DNA from: Puccinia triticina
Taxonomy: Eukaryota; Basidiomycota; Pucciniomycetes; Pucciniales; Pucciniaceae
Assembly: GCF_026914185.1 (NCBI RefSeq)
Contig: NC_070560.1
Location: forward strand, 2,595,501 to 2,659,500
Length of the DNA: 64,000 bases
Direction: 5' to 3'
In this document: one piece after another, positions 42,860-52,171 of the stretch
Position numbering within the stretch: the first letter of the stretch is position 1
Layout of the letters: the number at the start of each line of letters is the position of its first letter
The notes under the pieces: generated by a model
Told to the model about the DNA's origin: nothing
The model's input: the letters and a program-made list of their open reading frames with translations, nothing else
Databases searched by the model: none
Translations under genes and position numbers: made by a program

Positions 42860-45800
42860 TTAGGCCACTATCCTGTGATGAGTCATCTCATATATGACAT
42901 CTATCCTGGTAAGCTCAGTAAGAGGCTTTGCTATCTCTTCAAACTTCTCAATTTGTTGTCTGTAGTAACCAGAAAAACCAAGAAAAGATTGCATTTCTTT
43001 CCTACTACTGGGCACAGGCTTTTGGAGGACAGCAGCCACTTTATTCTGATCTATTCCTATAGCAATTCCAGAAACAAGATGGCCTAGAGCTTTGATTTGA
43101 TCAAATCCAAAGTTACACTTCTTCAGGGATATTTTCATATTCATATTGATGACAACTTTAAGTATCCTGTCTATCCTAGTGAGGTGTTCTTCCCAAGTAT
43201 TGGACATAATGATGATATCATCAATGTAGATAATGACCCACTTCTCATCAATTTCTTTTCTGAACTCAATGTCCATCATCCTCTGGAAATGGGAGGGGGC
43301 ATTCTTGATTCCAAAGGGCATTCTCAGATATTCATAGATTCCTTTGTGCATAATAATCCTGAGCAGGTGTCTGGAATCTTCTGCAATGACATTCTGGTGA
43401 AAACCTTTGAGTACATCCATGCTAGTCAGAAATTTAGCTTTGGCTAGGTTGTTCAGAGTCTCACTGATTTTGGGAATGGGATATCTGTCTGAAGCAGTGT
43501 AGGAGTTTAAAGCTCTGAAATCTCCTACCATCCTGGACTTCCCATTATGCCAGGCAATGATTACAGGAGTGGTGATCTCAACTACTTCATTATGGCCAAC
43601 CTTTCTTAGAACATTCAGTTTTACCAGTTCTTCAATATGTTGCTCAAGAGCTTCTCTGCTTTTGGGGCTGGCAGGATAAGGTGGTCTTCTGAGAAGAGGA
43701 GGATAAGGCCTTTCAGTTGTCAGCTTGAGGTGAACTTCATGGCCTTTAATGGCACCAAGGGGCTGGTTGGTGTTGGAGAAGGCAATTTTGTTATTGTAGA
43801 GGACTTCAAACAGCTTCTCTTTCTGCTCAATGGTCAGTTTATCACTGAATTTGGCTTCACAGAGTTCCTCCACAATAAATTGCTGCAGTTGGGGATGGGA
43901 CTTCTTTACAGCAGAAATTTCATTGGAAGGACTCATTCTCTCCAGATGATGAGATTTAAAACTGAATTTCTTCCTCTTGTTCTCATTGCCAATGGTAAAG
44001 AATCTCTCTTTACTGTTTGTGATATCAAAACCATACAGAGACATGTAATCATTTCCAAGTATAAGGTAATTTATTCTTGCATTTTTCATAACTACAAATT
44101 CTGCTAGAATTCTTACTGAACCTTTAGTGTGAGGAAAAATCAAAGCCATTTCTATTATGCCCATTGGCTGCAATTGGTAACTACAGCTGTGGAATTTAGC
44201 ATGGTTAATTGGCATGAGTTTGTTTTCCCATTCTGGTATTATGGAATCTAGCAATCTGTTGCTGATGATTGAACAAGAAGCTCCACTATCAAGAAGACAT
44301 GAGTGTTCTTTGGATTCAATGAGGACAGTAGTGAGATTTGCTTTCCCAGTGAGATGAACTTTTCCTCTATCAGGTTTACATTTCATCAGTCTAGCATCCT
44401 CTACATGGGAAGACTGGCATGATTTGTCCCAGGTCTGAGGTTGATGAGTCTCAGCTTGGATTTCAGCAATGGAGAAGTCTTGGTTTATCTCACACTCTAC
44501 AGCATGTGCTCCAAAATCAAAGTCAACTAGGGGATCATAATTAGCACCATTTCCATTGTCCATAGCAAGGATCATGTGGTTGGTTCTATGATTCTCTTCT
44601 TCTTCATCTAGCTCTGATCCAGACTTTTGTGGCTCACCTTGATCTTCTCCATTGTCACTTTTGGGATCATCATCATCATCCATTCCTACATTGTTGATCC
44701 TGTTCTTCTTCTTAGGGCATTCCCTGGAGAAGTGGCCAGTTTGTTTGCAGAAATGACATATAAGTTTGTCCTTTTCAGGGGCAGAGGCTGGATTTCTTCT
44801 TGCAGAGGATTCATTTGGCTTATCAGCTTTCTCAGGCACAGGATTATTTCTCCACTGAGATCTGTTTGGAGCATTATAATTGTTTGTCACAGGCTTGTTC
44901 CTTTTCATGACTCTGTCTATGACTTCTTCAGCAATTATAACCATGTCCTCAAAGCTCATTTCAGTAGCATCTCTCTTGTATCTGCTTTTAACAGCATGCT
45001 CAAGATTTGGAGGGCATTGCTTTAAGATCTTCTCACAAATGAGATACTCACTGAGCTCAGGTTGATAAGCTTTCAGTCTTTCTCTTTGAGTACCAAACCA
45101 TTTATGGATTTTTCTCCCATCATAAGCAAAGTGATCACTTTCAAACTCTTGTTGCATTTTCCATTTCCAGTTCTCAGTACCAAACTTATTTCTGATGGCA
45201 TTCTTCCACCAGGCCCAAGACCTGTTCCCATACTTGTCTCTGATGCCAAGATACCAATTTCTTGCTGTGTCAGTCAGCAATATTGTCAATCTACTGATTA
45301 TCATGTTGTCAAGCATCAAGTAATCTCTAACAAGGATGTCTGTGTTCTTAATCCAAAGCTCATGATTGTAGGGCAATTCACCTGAGAACTTATCCCATTC
45401 ACTGTTCTTTGGTATGCTCTTCCACAGCTCTCTCCTCATGTCAAAGTCAATTGATCCATGATCAATGTAAGGGAATTCATCATTGGCAGTTGGAATATTT
45501 TCATTACTAGCTAACTTGGAGAAATTGGCTCTAGCAGATTGGTGGGATTCAGGTAGAGGAGTATTGTCCATGGCAGGTGGAGGTCTATGAGAATCATACT
45601 GGAAAGGATTTCTCAGATTGTTCTGATTGTGATTATTCTCACTCTGCACATTGAGCAATGGGTTATTGTAATTGAGATGGGGAGGACAATCTCTACTATC
45701 ATTAACCAAGTTCTCTAACTTGGTATTTGTTTGATGTACCACAGAAGAAATGTCACTGAATCTTCTCTTGGTTTGCTCAAATCTGTTATGACCATTAGTT

Positions 45801-46330
45801 TGAAGGTCACTCATTTGGTTTTCTAGAGAAGAAAGTTTGTGATACATTTTATCTTCCATATCATCCAAGTTCTTACCAAGGGTGTCCATATTGGAGTGGC
45901 ATTGAGATTCATTCACTAGAATAAGGTCTTGCACTCCTTCCAATTTATCTTGGACACTTTCCATTTTCTCCTCAATGAGTTTTCTCAATTGCTCAAACTC
46001 ATTGGTGCTCCCAGATGGTCTTTCTTTGGCACATTCTCTCATTTGGTTCAGAAATTGATCAAGCATTTGGGGCATAAATTCTTCTCTGAAGATGTCAATA
46101 ATTGAAACATTTAAGACTTGTTTGAAATTCTGCACACATGATTCTAACAATGTACCAGGGATAGTTTCAATAGTTCCTGAAAGTTCAGATAAGAATTTGG
46201 AGAATAAAGCTTGTAATTTTTCTTCCAATAACAAGGGACCATTGTGAGACAATTCAGAGTTAAGATTGTTGAGAAAAAATTCACGGCTTGAAGGGCTAGA
46301 AAGATTGTCAAAGTCTAAACCCAAACCCAT
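42860..46330 (-). CDS. ORF2 part 1: gag, protease and reverse transcriptase (copy A)
   Basis: The chosen start ATG at 46330 gives 1156 residues to an in-frame TAA at 42860-42862; the frame stays open upstream to 47503 without a convincing start. In order: coiled-coil segment (FEQLRKLIEEKMESVQDKLE), retrotransposon gag domain (WDKFSGELPYNHELWIKNTD, ARNWYLGIRDKYG, LICEKILKQCPP), CCHC knuckle CHFCKQTGHFSREC (about 44,76x-44,72x), protease LLDSGASCSIISNRL, and reverse transcriptase with KSRMVGDFRALNSYT, FLTSMDVLKGFHQ, YLRMPFGIKNAPSHFQRMMD, the catalytic YIDD (about 43,230-43,216) and GFSGYYRQ. The stop falls between RT and RNase H in an otherwise continuous frame, so pol is truncated unless read through. 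Capsid, protease and RT act in the virus-like particle. Confidence 0.92.
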   Translation of the reverse strand: MGLGLDFDNLSSPSSREFFLNNLNSELSHNGPLLLEEKLQALFSKFLSELSGTIETIPGTLLESCVQNFKQVLNVSIIDIFREEFMPQMLDQFLNQMRECAKERPSGSTNEFEQLRKLIEEKMESVQDKLEGVQDLILVNESQCHSNMDTLGKNLDDMEDKMYHKLSSLENQMSDLQTNGHNRFEQTKRRFSDISSVVHQTNTKLENLVNDSRDCPPHLNYNNPLLNVQSENNHNQNNLRNPFQYDSHRPPPAMDNTPLPESHQSARANFSKLASNENIPTANDEFPYIDHGSIDFDMRRELWKSIPKNSEWDKFSGELPYNHELWIKNTDILVRDYLMLDNMIISRLTILLTDTARNWYLGIRDKYGNRSWAWWKNAIRNKFGTENWKWKMQQEFESDHFAYDGRKIHKWFGTQRERLKAYQPELSEYLICEKILKQCPPNLEHAVKSRYKRDATEMSFEDMVIIAEEVIDRVMKRNKPVTNNYNAPNRSQWRNNPVPEKADKPNESSARRNPASAPEKDKLICHFCKQTGHFSRECPKKKNRINNVGMDDDDDPKSDNGEDQGEPQKSGSELDEEEENHRTNHMILAMDNGNGANYDPLVDFDFGAHAVECEINQDFSIAEIQAETHQPQTWDKSCQSSHVEDARLMKCKPDRGKVHLTGKANLTTVLIESKEHSCLLDSGASCSIISNRLLDSIIPEWENKLMPINHAKFHSCSYQLQPMGIIEMALIFPHTKGSVRILAEFVVMKNARINYLILGNDYMSLYGFDITNSKERFFTIGNENKRKKFSFKSHHLERMSPSNEISAVKKSHPQLQQFIVEELCEAKFSDKLTIEQKEKLFEVLYNNKIAFSNTNQPLGAIKGHEVHLKLTTERPYPPLLRRPPYPASPKSREALEQHIEELVKLNVLRKVGHNEVVEITTPVIIAWHNGKSRMVGDFRALNSYTASDRYPIPKISETLNNLAKAKFLTSMDVLKGFHQNVIAEDSRHLLRIIMHKGIYEYLRMPFGIKNAPSHFQRMMDIEFRKEIDEKWVIIYIDDIIIMSNTWEEHLTRIDRILKVVINMNMKISLKKCNFGFDQIKALGHLVSGIAIGIDQNKVAAVLQKPVPSSRKEMQSFLGFSGYYRQQIEKFEEIAKPLTELTRIDVIYEMTHHRIVA

Positions 46331-46344
46331 TGGGGAAGCAGAAC

Positions 46345-47394
46345 TTATTGAGCTCTTCCTCTTCCCCTCCCACGCCGGTATCCTCTCGCTGATCCTCGAG
46401 AAGCTCTCATGAGGTACGCTCCTATTTGGAGGACTCTTTGAGTGTTGTCCCTCGGACGCCTCCAATTCCTCCCCGATCCTCTCCAGTTTTGAGAAGGATT
46501 GTGGCGCTGTGGATGCGCGTATGGTGCTCCTGCTGCTTGATATTGGGGTGTATGTGGCTGGTAATGTTCGCCAGGGCGTTGATAGGGAGTGTGCCTCGTG
46601 ACTTGGCTCCCATCTAGCGGTGTGGAAACTGGGAGTCTCGTGACCTGCTGATGTGGGTGCGGCGGTGGCGGCGGCGGCGGAGGAACTAAGGTGCTGCTGT
46701 TGTGCGCTTGATTGCGGCTCTGAGTCTGCGCAGGTGGCGGCGGCGGCGGCTGGAACCCTTGATTGTACTGAGGGGTATGACCCTGGTACTCTGCTCCTTG
46801 CGTTCGGTGTCGAAAACTCGGTGGCTCTGGGGTCGGCGTCGCCATCATAGGTTGATGGTGCGGGTGCGGCGCTATGGCTAGGGACTGGTTGCTCTGCGAA
46901 GGTGGAGCGGCTGTATTCTGAGGCTCGTAGTTGGTGCCTCGGTGGTATAAAGTGCGCTCGAGTTCGTTCAGCTCGATTCGAGGGATCCAGTCCTGACAAA
47001 GACGGATAGTCTCGTCTCTCCCGGCTATCTCCTCGATCATGTCTTGCGTTGTGGCCGCTTGCGTGAGGAACATTCTCACGGATCTCCAGTTCTGCGCCTC
47101 CCGAGCTCGGACGAAGAGATCGAATTGATCGTTGAAAAGGTTCACTAGGCCTGTCAACTCTGGATCTTTGGGTATAATTTCCATCGGGCCTGAAGAATCC
47201 ACCGCCTGAGGGTTCTGAATGGGCAGAAGTAGGGCTAAGTCCGGTGGCGCCTCCGGTCGTAAACCCTCTGGGTTGGTAGGCAGGGAGGTTGGTTGACTGC
47301 CGGCTAAATTCATCGGCTCCCGCTCCACTGGTCGCGGTACTGGAGTCAATCTGTTGGAGGCCAGTGCCAGGGACGTCTCCCTCGGATTGTACAA
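46345..47394 (-). CDS. ORF1: 349-residue Pro-rich protein upstream of gag (copy A)
   Basis: ATG at 47394, stop at 46345-46347. Residues about 70-150 (GLVNLFNDQFDLFVRAREAQ to ELNELERTLYHRG) look like a helical folded domain. They are followed by a His/Pro/Gln-rich stretch with two runs of six to eight Pro and a basic C-terminus ending GYRRGRGRGRAQ, which suggests nucleic-acid binding. The gag-pol frame is also open throughout this region, but there it encodes a monotonous Ser/Arg/Ala-rich sequence without ATG at its upstream limit. An ATG for gag lies 14 nt after this ORF's stop (46330). The same ORF is intact in copy B with two residue changes. I know no named family; a nucleocapsid-like or RNA-binding role is inference. 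Confidence 0.55.
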   Translation of the reverse strand: MYNPRETSLALASNRLTPVPRPVEREPMNLAGSQPTSLPTNPEGLRPEAPPDLALLLPIQNPQAVDSSGPMEIIPKDPELTGLVNLFNDQFDLFVRAREAQNWRSVRMFLTQAATTQDMIEEIAGRDETIRLCQDWIPRIELNELERTLYHRGTNYEPQNTAAPPSQSNQSLAIAPHPHHQPMMATPTPEPPSFRHRTQGAEYQGHTPQYNQGFQPPPPPPAQTQSRNQAHNSSTLVPPPPPPPPHPHQQVTRLPVSTPLDGSQVTRHTPYQRPGEHYQPHTPQYQAAGAPYAHPQRHNPSQNWRGSGRNWRRPRDNTQRVLQIGAYLMRASRGSARGYRRGRGRGRAQ

Positions 47395-47989
47395 CGCCGG
47401 GGGTATTCCTGTGTCCGGTGGCAGCGGTTCCTCTTGTGGGAAACTGAGGAGGTTTAGGGTCTCTAGAAGTGGCTATGGGTGTCCACGTGGAGCTGCTGAT
47501 CAAGCTCCCTTCCTTGGGTTCGGCGACTCGGCGATTTTCGCTGGTTTCGGAGTCTGCGCTCTCCTACGGGAGTGGTTCAAAAATTGCGAAACCGGTCGGA
47601 AAAGATTCCTGACAATCTGAAATATGATTGTACTAGTCCTTGGCTTACTTCAAGCTGATCTTCTTCCTCGGAATTAGGAGGAATGGACGATAAATCAGAC
47701 AAAGGCAAGGCTTTTTCGGCTTGGTTTTTGCGGTTCTTCACTTTTGCAAGCGCAGCGCAGGTGTAAAAAAATTTTAGAGAGGTTAAGGAAGATTTCAATT
47801 AGTTGGAAATCAAGTTGAGAAGAATTTTGGACGGATTTGAGCGTCAATAAGAGTAATTTTTTTTTTTTTCAAGTTTTTACGTTATTTTATGAGATTTTTT
47901 TGGTTAATTTATTCAGGATGATCAGTCCTTTGATTTTATGAAGTCTAGACGTATGAAAAAGGGATTAATTTCCCAATGAGGCCCCCAAT

Positions 47990-48942
47990 TGTGAGCCTGT
48001 GTCTCTTATGTGACAGCAGGACACAAGAAAAATGGGTGGGCACTGTTTGGATTTCTTGGGATAAAGAAATAACAAACAGTAAGAGAGAAAGAGAGAGAAA
48101 GAAAGAGATGATCTGAGAGATGATAATCAAGGTTCTTTTGACCTGTAGGTGGGAACTAACATCCACTAGCAATGCTACTCCTTAAGGGAGTGCTGCCAAG
48201 CTGTGCCAGAGATTGCAACAGCCTCTTCTCACAATGGAAACGTGGAAGGTATCTGAATTAGACAAGTCTAATCAGCCACAATTTTTTAGACTTCTCTGTG
48301 GATAGTCAAGGTTCTTTAAAGGGAAACCTATGTGGTTTGTTCCTGACAAAAACCACAGAAAAAGAAGGATATGAAGTGATTTGATCCTTGAGAGTAGATG
48401 TATAGAGGTATATGTACCTGTGATCAAAGAGGAGAGAAACAAACAAGAGAGGAGAGAAAGCAGTCAAAGAGACAGAGAGGAACTCCTCTGAGATAATCAA
48501 GGTTCAATGAAAAGGGTACTAACTGTCAATATTCCTGTTGGTGATACTGGGAGTGTAGTGGCCTTGTTCTGGTGATCCTGGGTTGTCTGGAGGTGTGGTT
48601 CTGGTCTGCTGAAGTCTGTAGATCCTCCTCAGGCAAGGGAGATCCTGACTTCGAAAATTTTCACAGTTTGCTTATGTAATTACATATGTACATGTGGTTT
48701 GGCGCGCCTGGTAGCGCTGACACGTCACAACTGCGCATGCGCGCCACAACTCAAGAACTCAGGGAAGGAGTAGAGTTACAGAGAATTGGTAAGTTGTAAC
48801 TAGGGTTAAAATTGCATGAGGAAACAGAATATGAAGTAAAAACAAGGATATCTCTTAAGATGAAAAAGATATGAAGTAATTCATATGTAAAAAGTAGAAA
48901 AAGGCAGACTTTAGGTCAGCTGTGTTGACTCTAAGGCTGACA
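47990..48942 (-). repeat. 5' LTR of Ty3 copy A
   Basis: 953 bp, 4 bp shorter than its partner, with two substitutions against it (positions equivalent to 39,97x and 40,39x of the 3' LTR). Presumed to hold the promoter; no clear TATA box can be singled out. Confidence 0.95.
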
Positions 48943-48947
48943 TTTTG

Positions 48948-49080
48948 GGAGTACAAAATCAAGGCACTCCAACTTTTTTGGAGTGCTGGACCCGCAAAGC
49001 CAAAAATGTGGAGTGCATGAAGTAAAAGTTTGCAGTGCATTTAGGCTGACCCAAAACTCCTTCTTCACTTTTTTTAAAGC
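48948..49080. repeat. TTGGAGTGC dyad cluster, part 3
   Basis: Continuation of 39531-39754 on the right side of Ty3 copy A (GGCACTCCAACTTTTTTGGAGTGC). Confidence 0.7.
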
Positions 49081-49260
49081 TCTTTGGAGTGGGGTTTGGC
49101 CTTTTTTGCTGCTAGAACCTCTGTAGTGTAGCAGTAGCGGCGATTTAACACTACAGGGAAAATGGCTGCTGTTAGCACAGCTTGGATAACACAGAGTTGC
49201 CCCCAAGTGTAGGGTAGCATAGAATTTCTATGCTATAGTAGAAGCCCACCATTGGTGGGA
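49081..49260. repeat. GTAGCGGCGATT/GCTAAC-type block
   Basis: Contains GTAGTGTAGCAGTAGCGGCG, AACACTACAGGGAAAATGGC and ends AGCCCACCATTG followed by GTGGGAC. The right end resembles the termini of E1 and E3. Left end not found; probably a truncated member. Confidence 0.45.
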
Positions 49261-49299
49261 CTAAAGAGAAATCCACTACCAATCAGGTAGTGCATGAGT

Positions 49300-49425
49300 G
49301 TGCGCACATGTTTTTTGGAGTGCATGGGTGTGTACTCCAATCTTTTGGAGTGCATGAGTGTGCACTCCAATCTTTTGGATTGCATGAGTGTGCACTCCAA
49401 TCTTTTGGAGTGCATGAGTGTGCGA
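49300..49425. repeat. 30-bp hairpin minisatellite, short array
   Basis: Four units of GGAGTGCATGAGTGTGCACTCC-like dyad plus AATCTTTT, the same 30-bp unit as 51167-51500. Confidence 0.88.
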
Positions 49426-49429
49426 GCTT

Positions 49430-50193
49430 AACCAAGCCTCTCTGGAGGAGAGCCCCGCAGGGTCTCTGTCTCACAGAGAGGCTTGCCCCCAAGCCACCGA
49501 TTTTGCCGTGAGAGCTGACAAGCCTGGGGCCCAACCAACCCCCATGATTTTTCCTTTGATCCATATATCTCACACCCATTTTTTGCTCAATAGGGACATG
49601 AGTGGTGCAGCCTTGTAGGCTAGCTTCTTGCGCAGGCAGACATCCACTAATCAGCTTTTGATCCCCCCAGCTGGTCGCTGGACACCCTTGCAAATTCACT
49701 GCTGAGCTTGCTCCAACAAATCAAGGTTTTTTTCCAACTCCTGTACATCAAGCATACCAATATAAATATTATGCATTGATCATGAATTGAGAAGTGAACT
49801 TGTTCAAAAATATGCATTTTCATTTAATTACAAGCAGAAAATACTGCTTCCATGCACTTACTAAAGATGCAGAAGTGTATAATCATTGCCAGAATCTTGG
49901 AAGCATGATTTTAAAAGCTTTGTAACTTCAAGACCGTTCAAGATAAAAATATGTGACCTATGTAGGTTTGAAGGCCAGATGCAGGGCTTCAATTCGGCAC
50001 CTGGGCGGCCCATTTGGCTCACAGGATGCTATGTTGGTGTGGTGTTGAAGTTTGACACCAGCCAAATGGGTTGAGGCGGTCCTCAGCACTCACACCAAAT
50101 TTCCCGGCTTACTCCCAAGTCCCTCCTTTGGAGGCTCGCGCTTCGCGCGAGGGGCGCCAGCCTGCCAACTCAGAAGGAAGGACTGAATAATTT
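49430..50193. other. Unassigned sequence
   Basis: GC-rich to 49690, with CTCTGTCTCACAGAGAG (dyad) near 49457, then AT-rich, then GGCTCGCGCTTCGCGCGAGG (dyad) near 50131. No gene supported. Confidence 0.4.
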
Positions 50194-50198
50194 TGATG

Positions 50199-51166
50199 TG
50201 TGGGCCTGAGTCTCTATAGTGACAACAGGACACAAGAAATAGGGGGGCAATAGTTGGATTTCTTGGGATAAAGAAACTACAACTATAAGAGAAAAAGAGA
50301 AAGAGAGAGAGAAACCAAACAGGATAAGGAAAAGGAGGAGTACTAGGTTATTCTAGTGGGAATGCACGTCCACTGGCAATGCTACTCTTCTGAAGAGTGC
50401 TGCTAATCTGTGCTAAAAAGTGCCACAGCTTCCTCTCAGGAGGGTATCTGGATTATATAAGTTTAATCCAGCCACAATTTTTTAGCTTCCTTCTGGATAG
50501 TCAAGGTTCTTAAAGGGAAACCTGAGGGACAGCCCTGAACCTAGATTTTGAGGCAAAGGCCAAATGATAATAAGGGACAGCCCTGTGATCAAGATTGAGG
50601 CAAAGGCCAATAGATTTGGAGGGACAGCCCTGTGATCAAAAGATAGGCAAAGGCCAGCAGAAAGAGAAGATCAAGCAAGACACAGAGTTGTACCTCTGAG
50701 ATAAACAAGGTTCAGTGAAAGAGGTTACTTACTGTCAATATCCTAGGCGCCTGTGACGGTAGGTATACTGGGAGTGTTGTAAACTCTTTGGTGGTGATCC
50801 TGGGGTTATCTGGGGTGTGGTTCTGGTCTGCTGAAGTCTGTAGATCGTCCTCAGGCAAGGGAGATCCTGACTTCGAAAATTTTCACAGTTTGCTTATGTA
50901 ATTACATATGTACATGTGGTTTGGCGCGCCTGGTAGCGCTGACACGTCACAACTGCGCAAGCGCGCCACAACTCAGTAACTCAGGGAAGGAGTATAGTTA
51001 CAATGAATTGATAAGTTGTAACTAGGGTTAAAATTGTCTGAGGAAACAGAAGATGAAGTCAAAACAATGATATCTCTTAATATGAAAAAGATATGAAGTA
51101 ATTTCATATGTAATAAGTAGAAAAGAGGCAGCTTTTAGGTCAGCTGTGATGACTCTAAGGCTGACA
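50199..51166 (-). mobile_element. Solo Ty3/gypsy LTR
   Basis: 968 bp, plus-strand borders TGTGGGCCTGAGTCTC and CTAAGGCTGACA. Flanked by a perfect 5-bp duplication TGATG (50194-50198, 51167-51171). Diverged from the LTRs of copies A and B, carrying a CCTAGGCGCCTGTGACGG segment (shared with 3180 and 52917) and a duplicated GGGACAGCCCTG...GGCAAAGGCCA unit near 50520-50660 (three copies). Inserted at the left edge of a 30-bp hairpin array. Confidence 0.93.
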
Positions 51167-51500
51167 TGATGAGTGTGCACTCCAATCTTCTGGAGTGCAT
51201 GAGTGTGCACTCCAATCTTTTGGAGTGCATGAGTCACTCCAATCTTTTGGAGTGCATGAGTCACTCCAATCCTTTGGAGTGCATGAGTCACTCCAATCTT
51301 TTGGAGTGCATGAGTGTGCACTCCAATCTTTTGGAGTGCATGAGTGTGCACTCCAATCTTTTGGAGTGCATGAGTGTGCACTCCAATTTTTTAGAGTACA
51401 TGGGTGTGCACTTGATTTTTTTGGAGTGCATGGGTGTGCACTCCAAGTTTTTGAAGTTCACACTAATGCACACCAAAAATGGTGTGCATGTACTGGTATT
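51167..51500. repeat. 30-bp hairpin minisatellite (GGAGTGCA...TGCACTCC)
   Basis: About ten units. The 30-bp unit is two abutting dyads: GGAGTGCA-TGAGTG-TGCACTCC and CCAA-TCTT-TTGG. Three shorter units lack the GTGCA half (GCATGAGTCACTCC), which preserves a shorter dyad. The 10-residue periodic ORFs (VHECALQSFG) are spurious. Confidence 0.93.
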
Positions 51501-51532
51501 TCTCTGGTGTGCATCAAGGCTGACCCTATCAG

Positions 51533-52164
51533 CAACGGTGGGCCAGCTATGCTAACAGTAGCTGTAGCGTAGCGTAATGTTAGCCTTTTTAGCTACACTT
51601 TGAAAAAGTTACTGTTAGCGGCCGGAAGTATCTATCCCACTAACGCTAATCAAAAAGAAGAAAAGCACAAAAAAGCACCAGCATAGCGTTAGTGCTTTTT
51701 TTTTATCAGCCGCTAACGCTACATTTTTTTGTGGGTAGCCTGAGCATATAATAAAGCTACGCTAAATCTTAGCGCAGCTTTTTTCTTTTCTAACACCTCC
51801 TGGACATAAAAATGGGCAGAAACAGCCCAGTTTTTTTCTTTTTCTGGCCCTGGAATAGCGGCGAATTTATTCTGTGACACTACCAGGGGGCAAAATTCTG
51901 TTAGAAATCAATGTGCTACGCTACTGGGGGGGCAAAAATCTGTTAGCGGTCAATTCACAACACTAACAGTTAGTGTAGCAATGTTTTTTCTGCGCCAACA
52001 CTTTTTTTAGCGTTAATGCAGAAACAAAAAGCTATTCTACGTGTCTAGTTGAGCAGCGTAAAACCCGGCTAACGCTGCAAGTTTTTGCTCAAAAAAAAAA
52101 AAAAATGCCACTACACGTTACATAGCGGCCCTGTAGCATAGTGTAGTGTAGCGGCCCACTGTTG
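51533..52164. mobile_element. TIR element E3 (CAACGGTGGG ends, perfect 7-bp flank repeat)
   Basis: 632 bp with ends CAACGGTGGGCCAGCTATGC and GTGTAGCGGCCCACTGTTG. Perfect 7-bp duplication CTATCAG at 51526-51532 and 52165-52171. The interior is packed with GCTAACGCTA, TGTTAGCGG and AAAAAGTGTTAGC-like dyads and has no ORF. This is the best-preserved member of the E1/E2/E3 group. Confidence 0.8.
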
Positions 52165-52171
52165 CTATCAG

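Larger units (their letters stand above)
39760..48942 (-). mobile_element. Complete Ty3/gypsy (chromovirus) retrotransposon, copy A
   Basis: 9,183 bp, transcribed leftwards. LTRs at 47990-48942 (5') and 39760-40716 (3') begin TGTCAGCC and end GGCTCACA; target duplication TTTTG at 39755-39759 and 48943-48947. The LTRs differ by two substitutions and one 4-bp indel (about 99.8 % identity), so insertion is recent. The candidate primer-binding site directly inside the 5' LTR reads TGGGGGCCTCATTGGGA (47987 downwards), with the TGGGGGC start typical of tRNA-Pro priming. A purine-rich stretch GGTGGTAGGGAA (40728-40717) precedes the 3' LTR. The domain order gag, protease, RT, RNase H, integrase, chromodomain gives Ty3/gypsy. 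One in-frame TAA splits pol. Confidence 0.96.

Noticed and set aside
41631..44107. Plus-strand ORFs within the Ty3 pol region (for example 41631-42056, 43637-44107)
   Set aside because: Shadows of the minus-strand polyprotein; no domain.
46331..47503. Taking 47503 as the gag-pol start (1547-residue product)
   Set aside because: The codon at 47503 is TTG, a TAG lies a few codons upstream, and the encoded extension is Ser/Arg/Ala monotony overlapping a more protein-like ORF; the ATG at 46330 is preferred.
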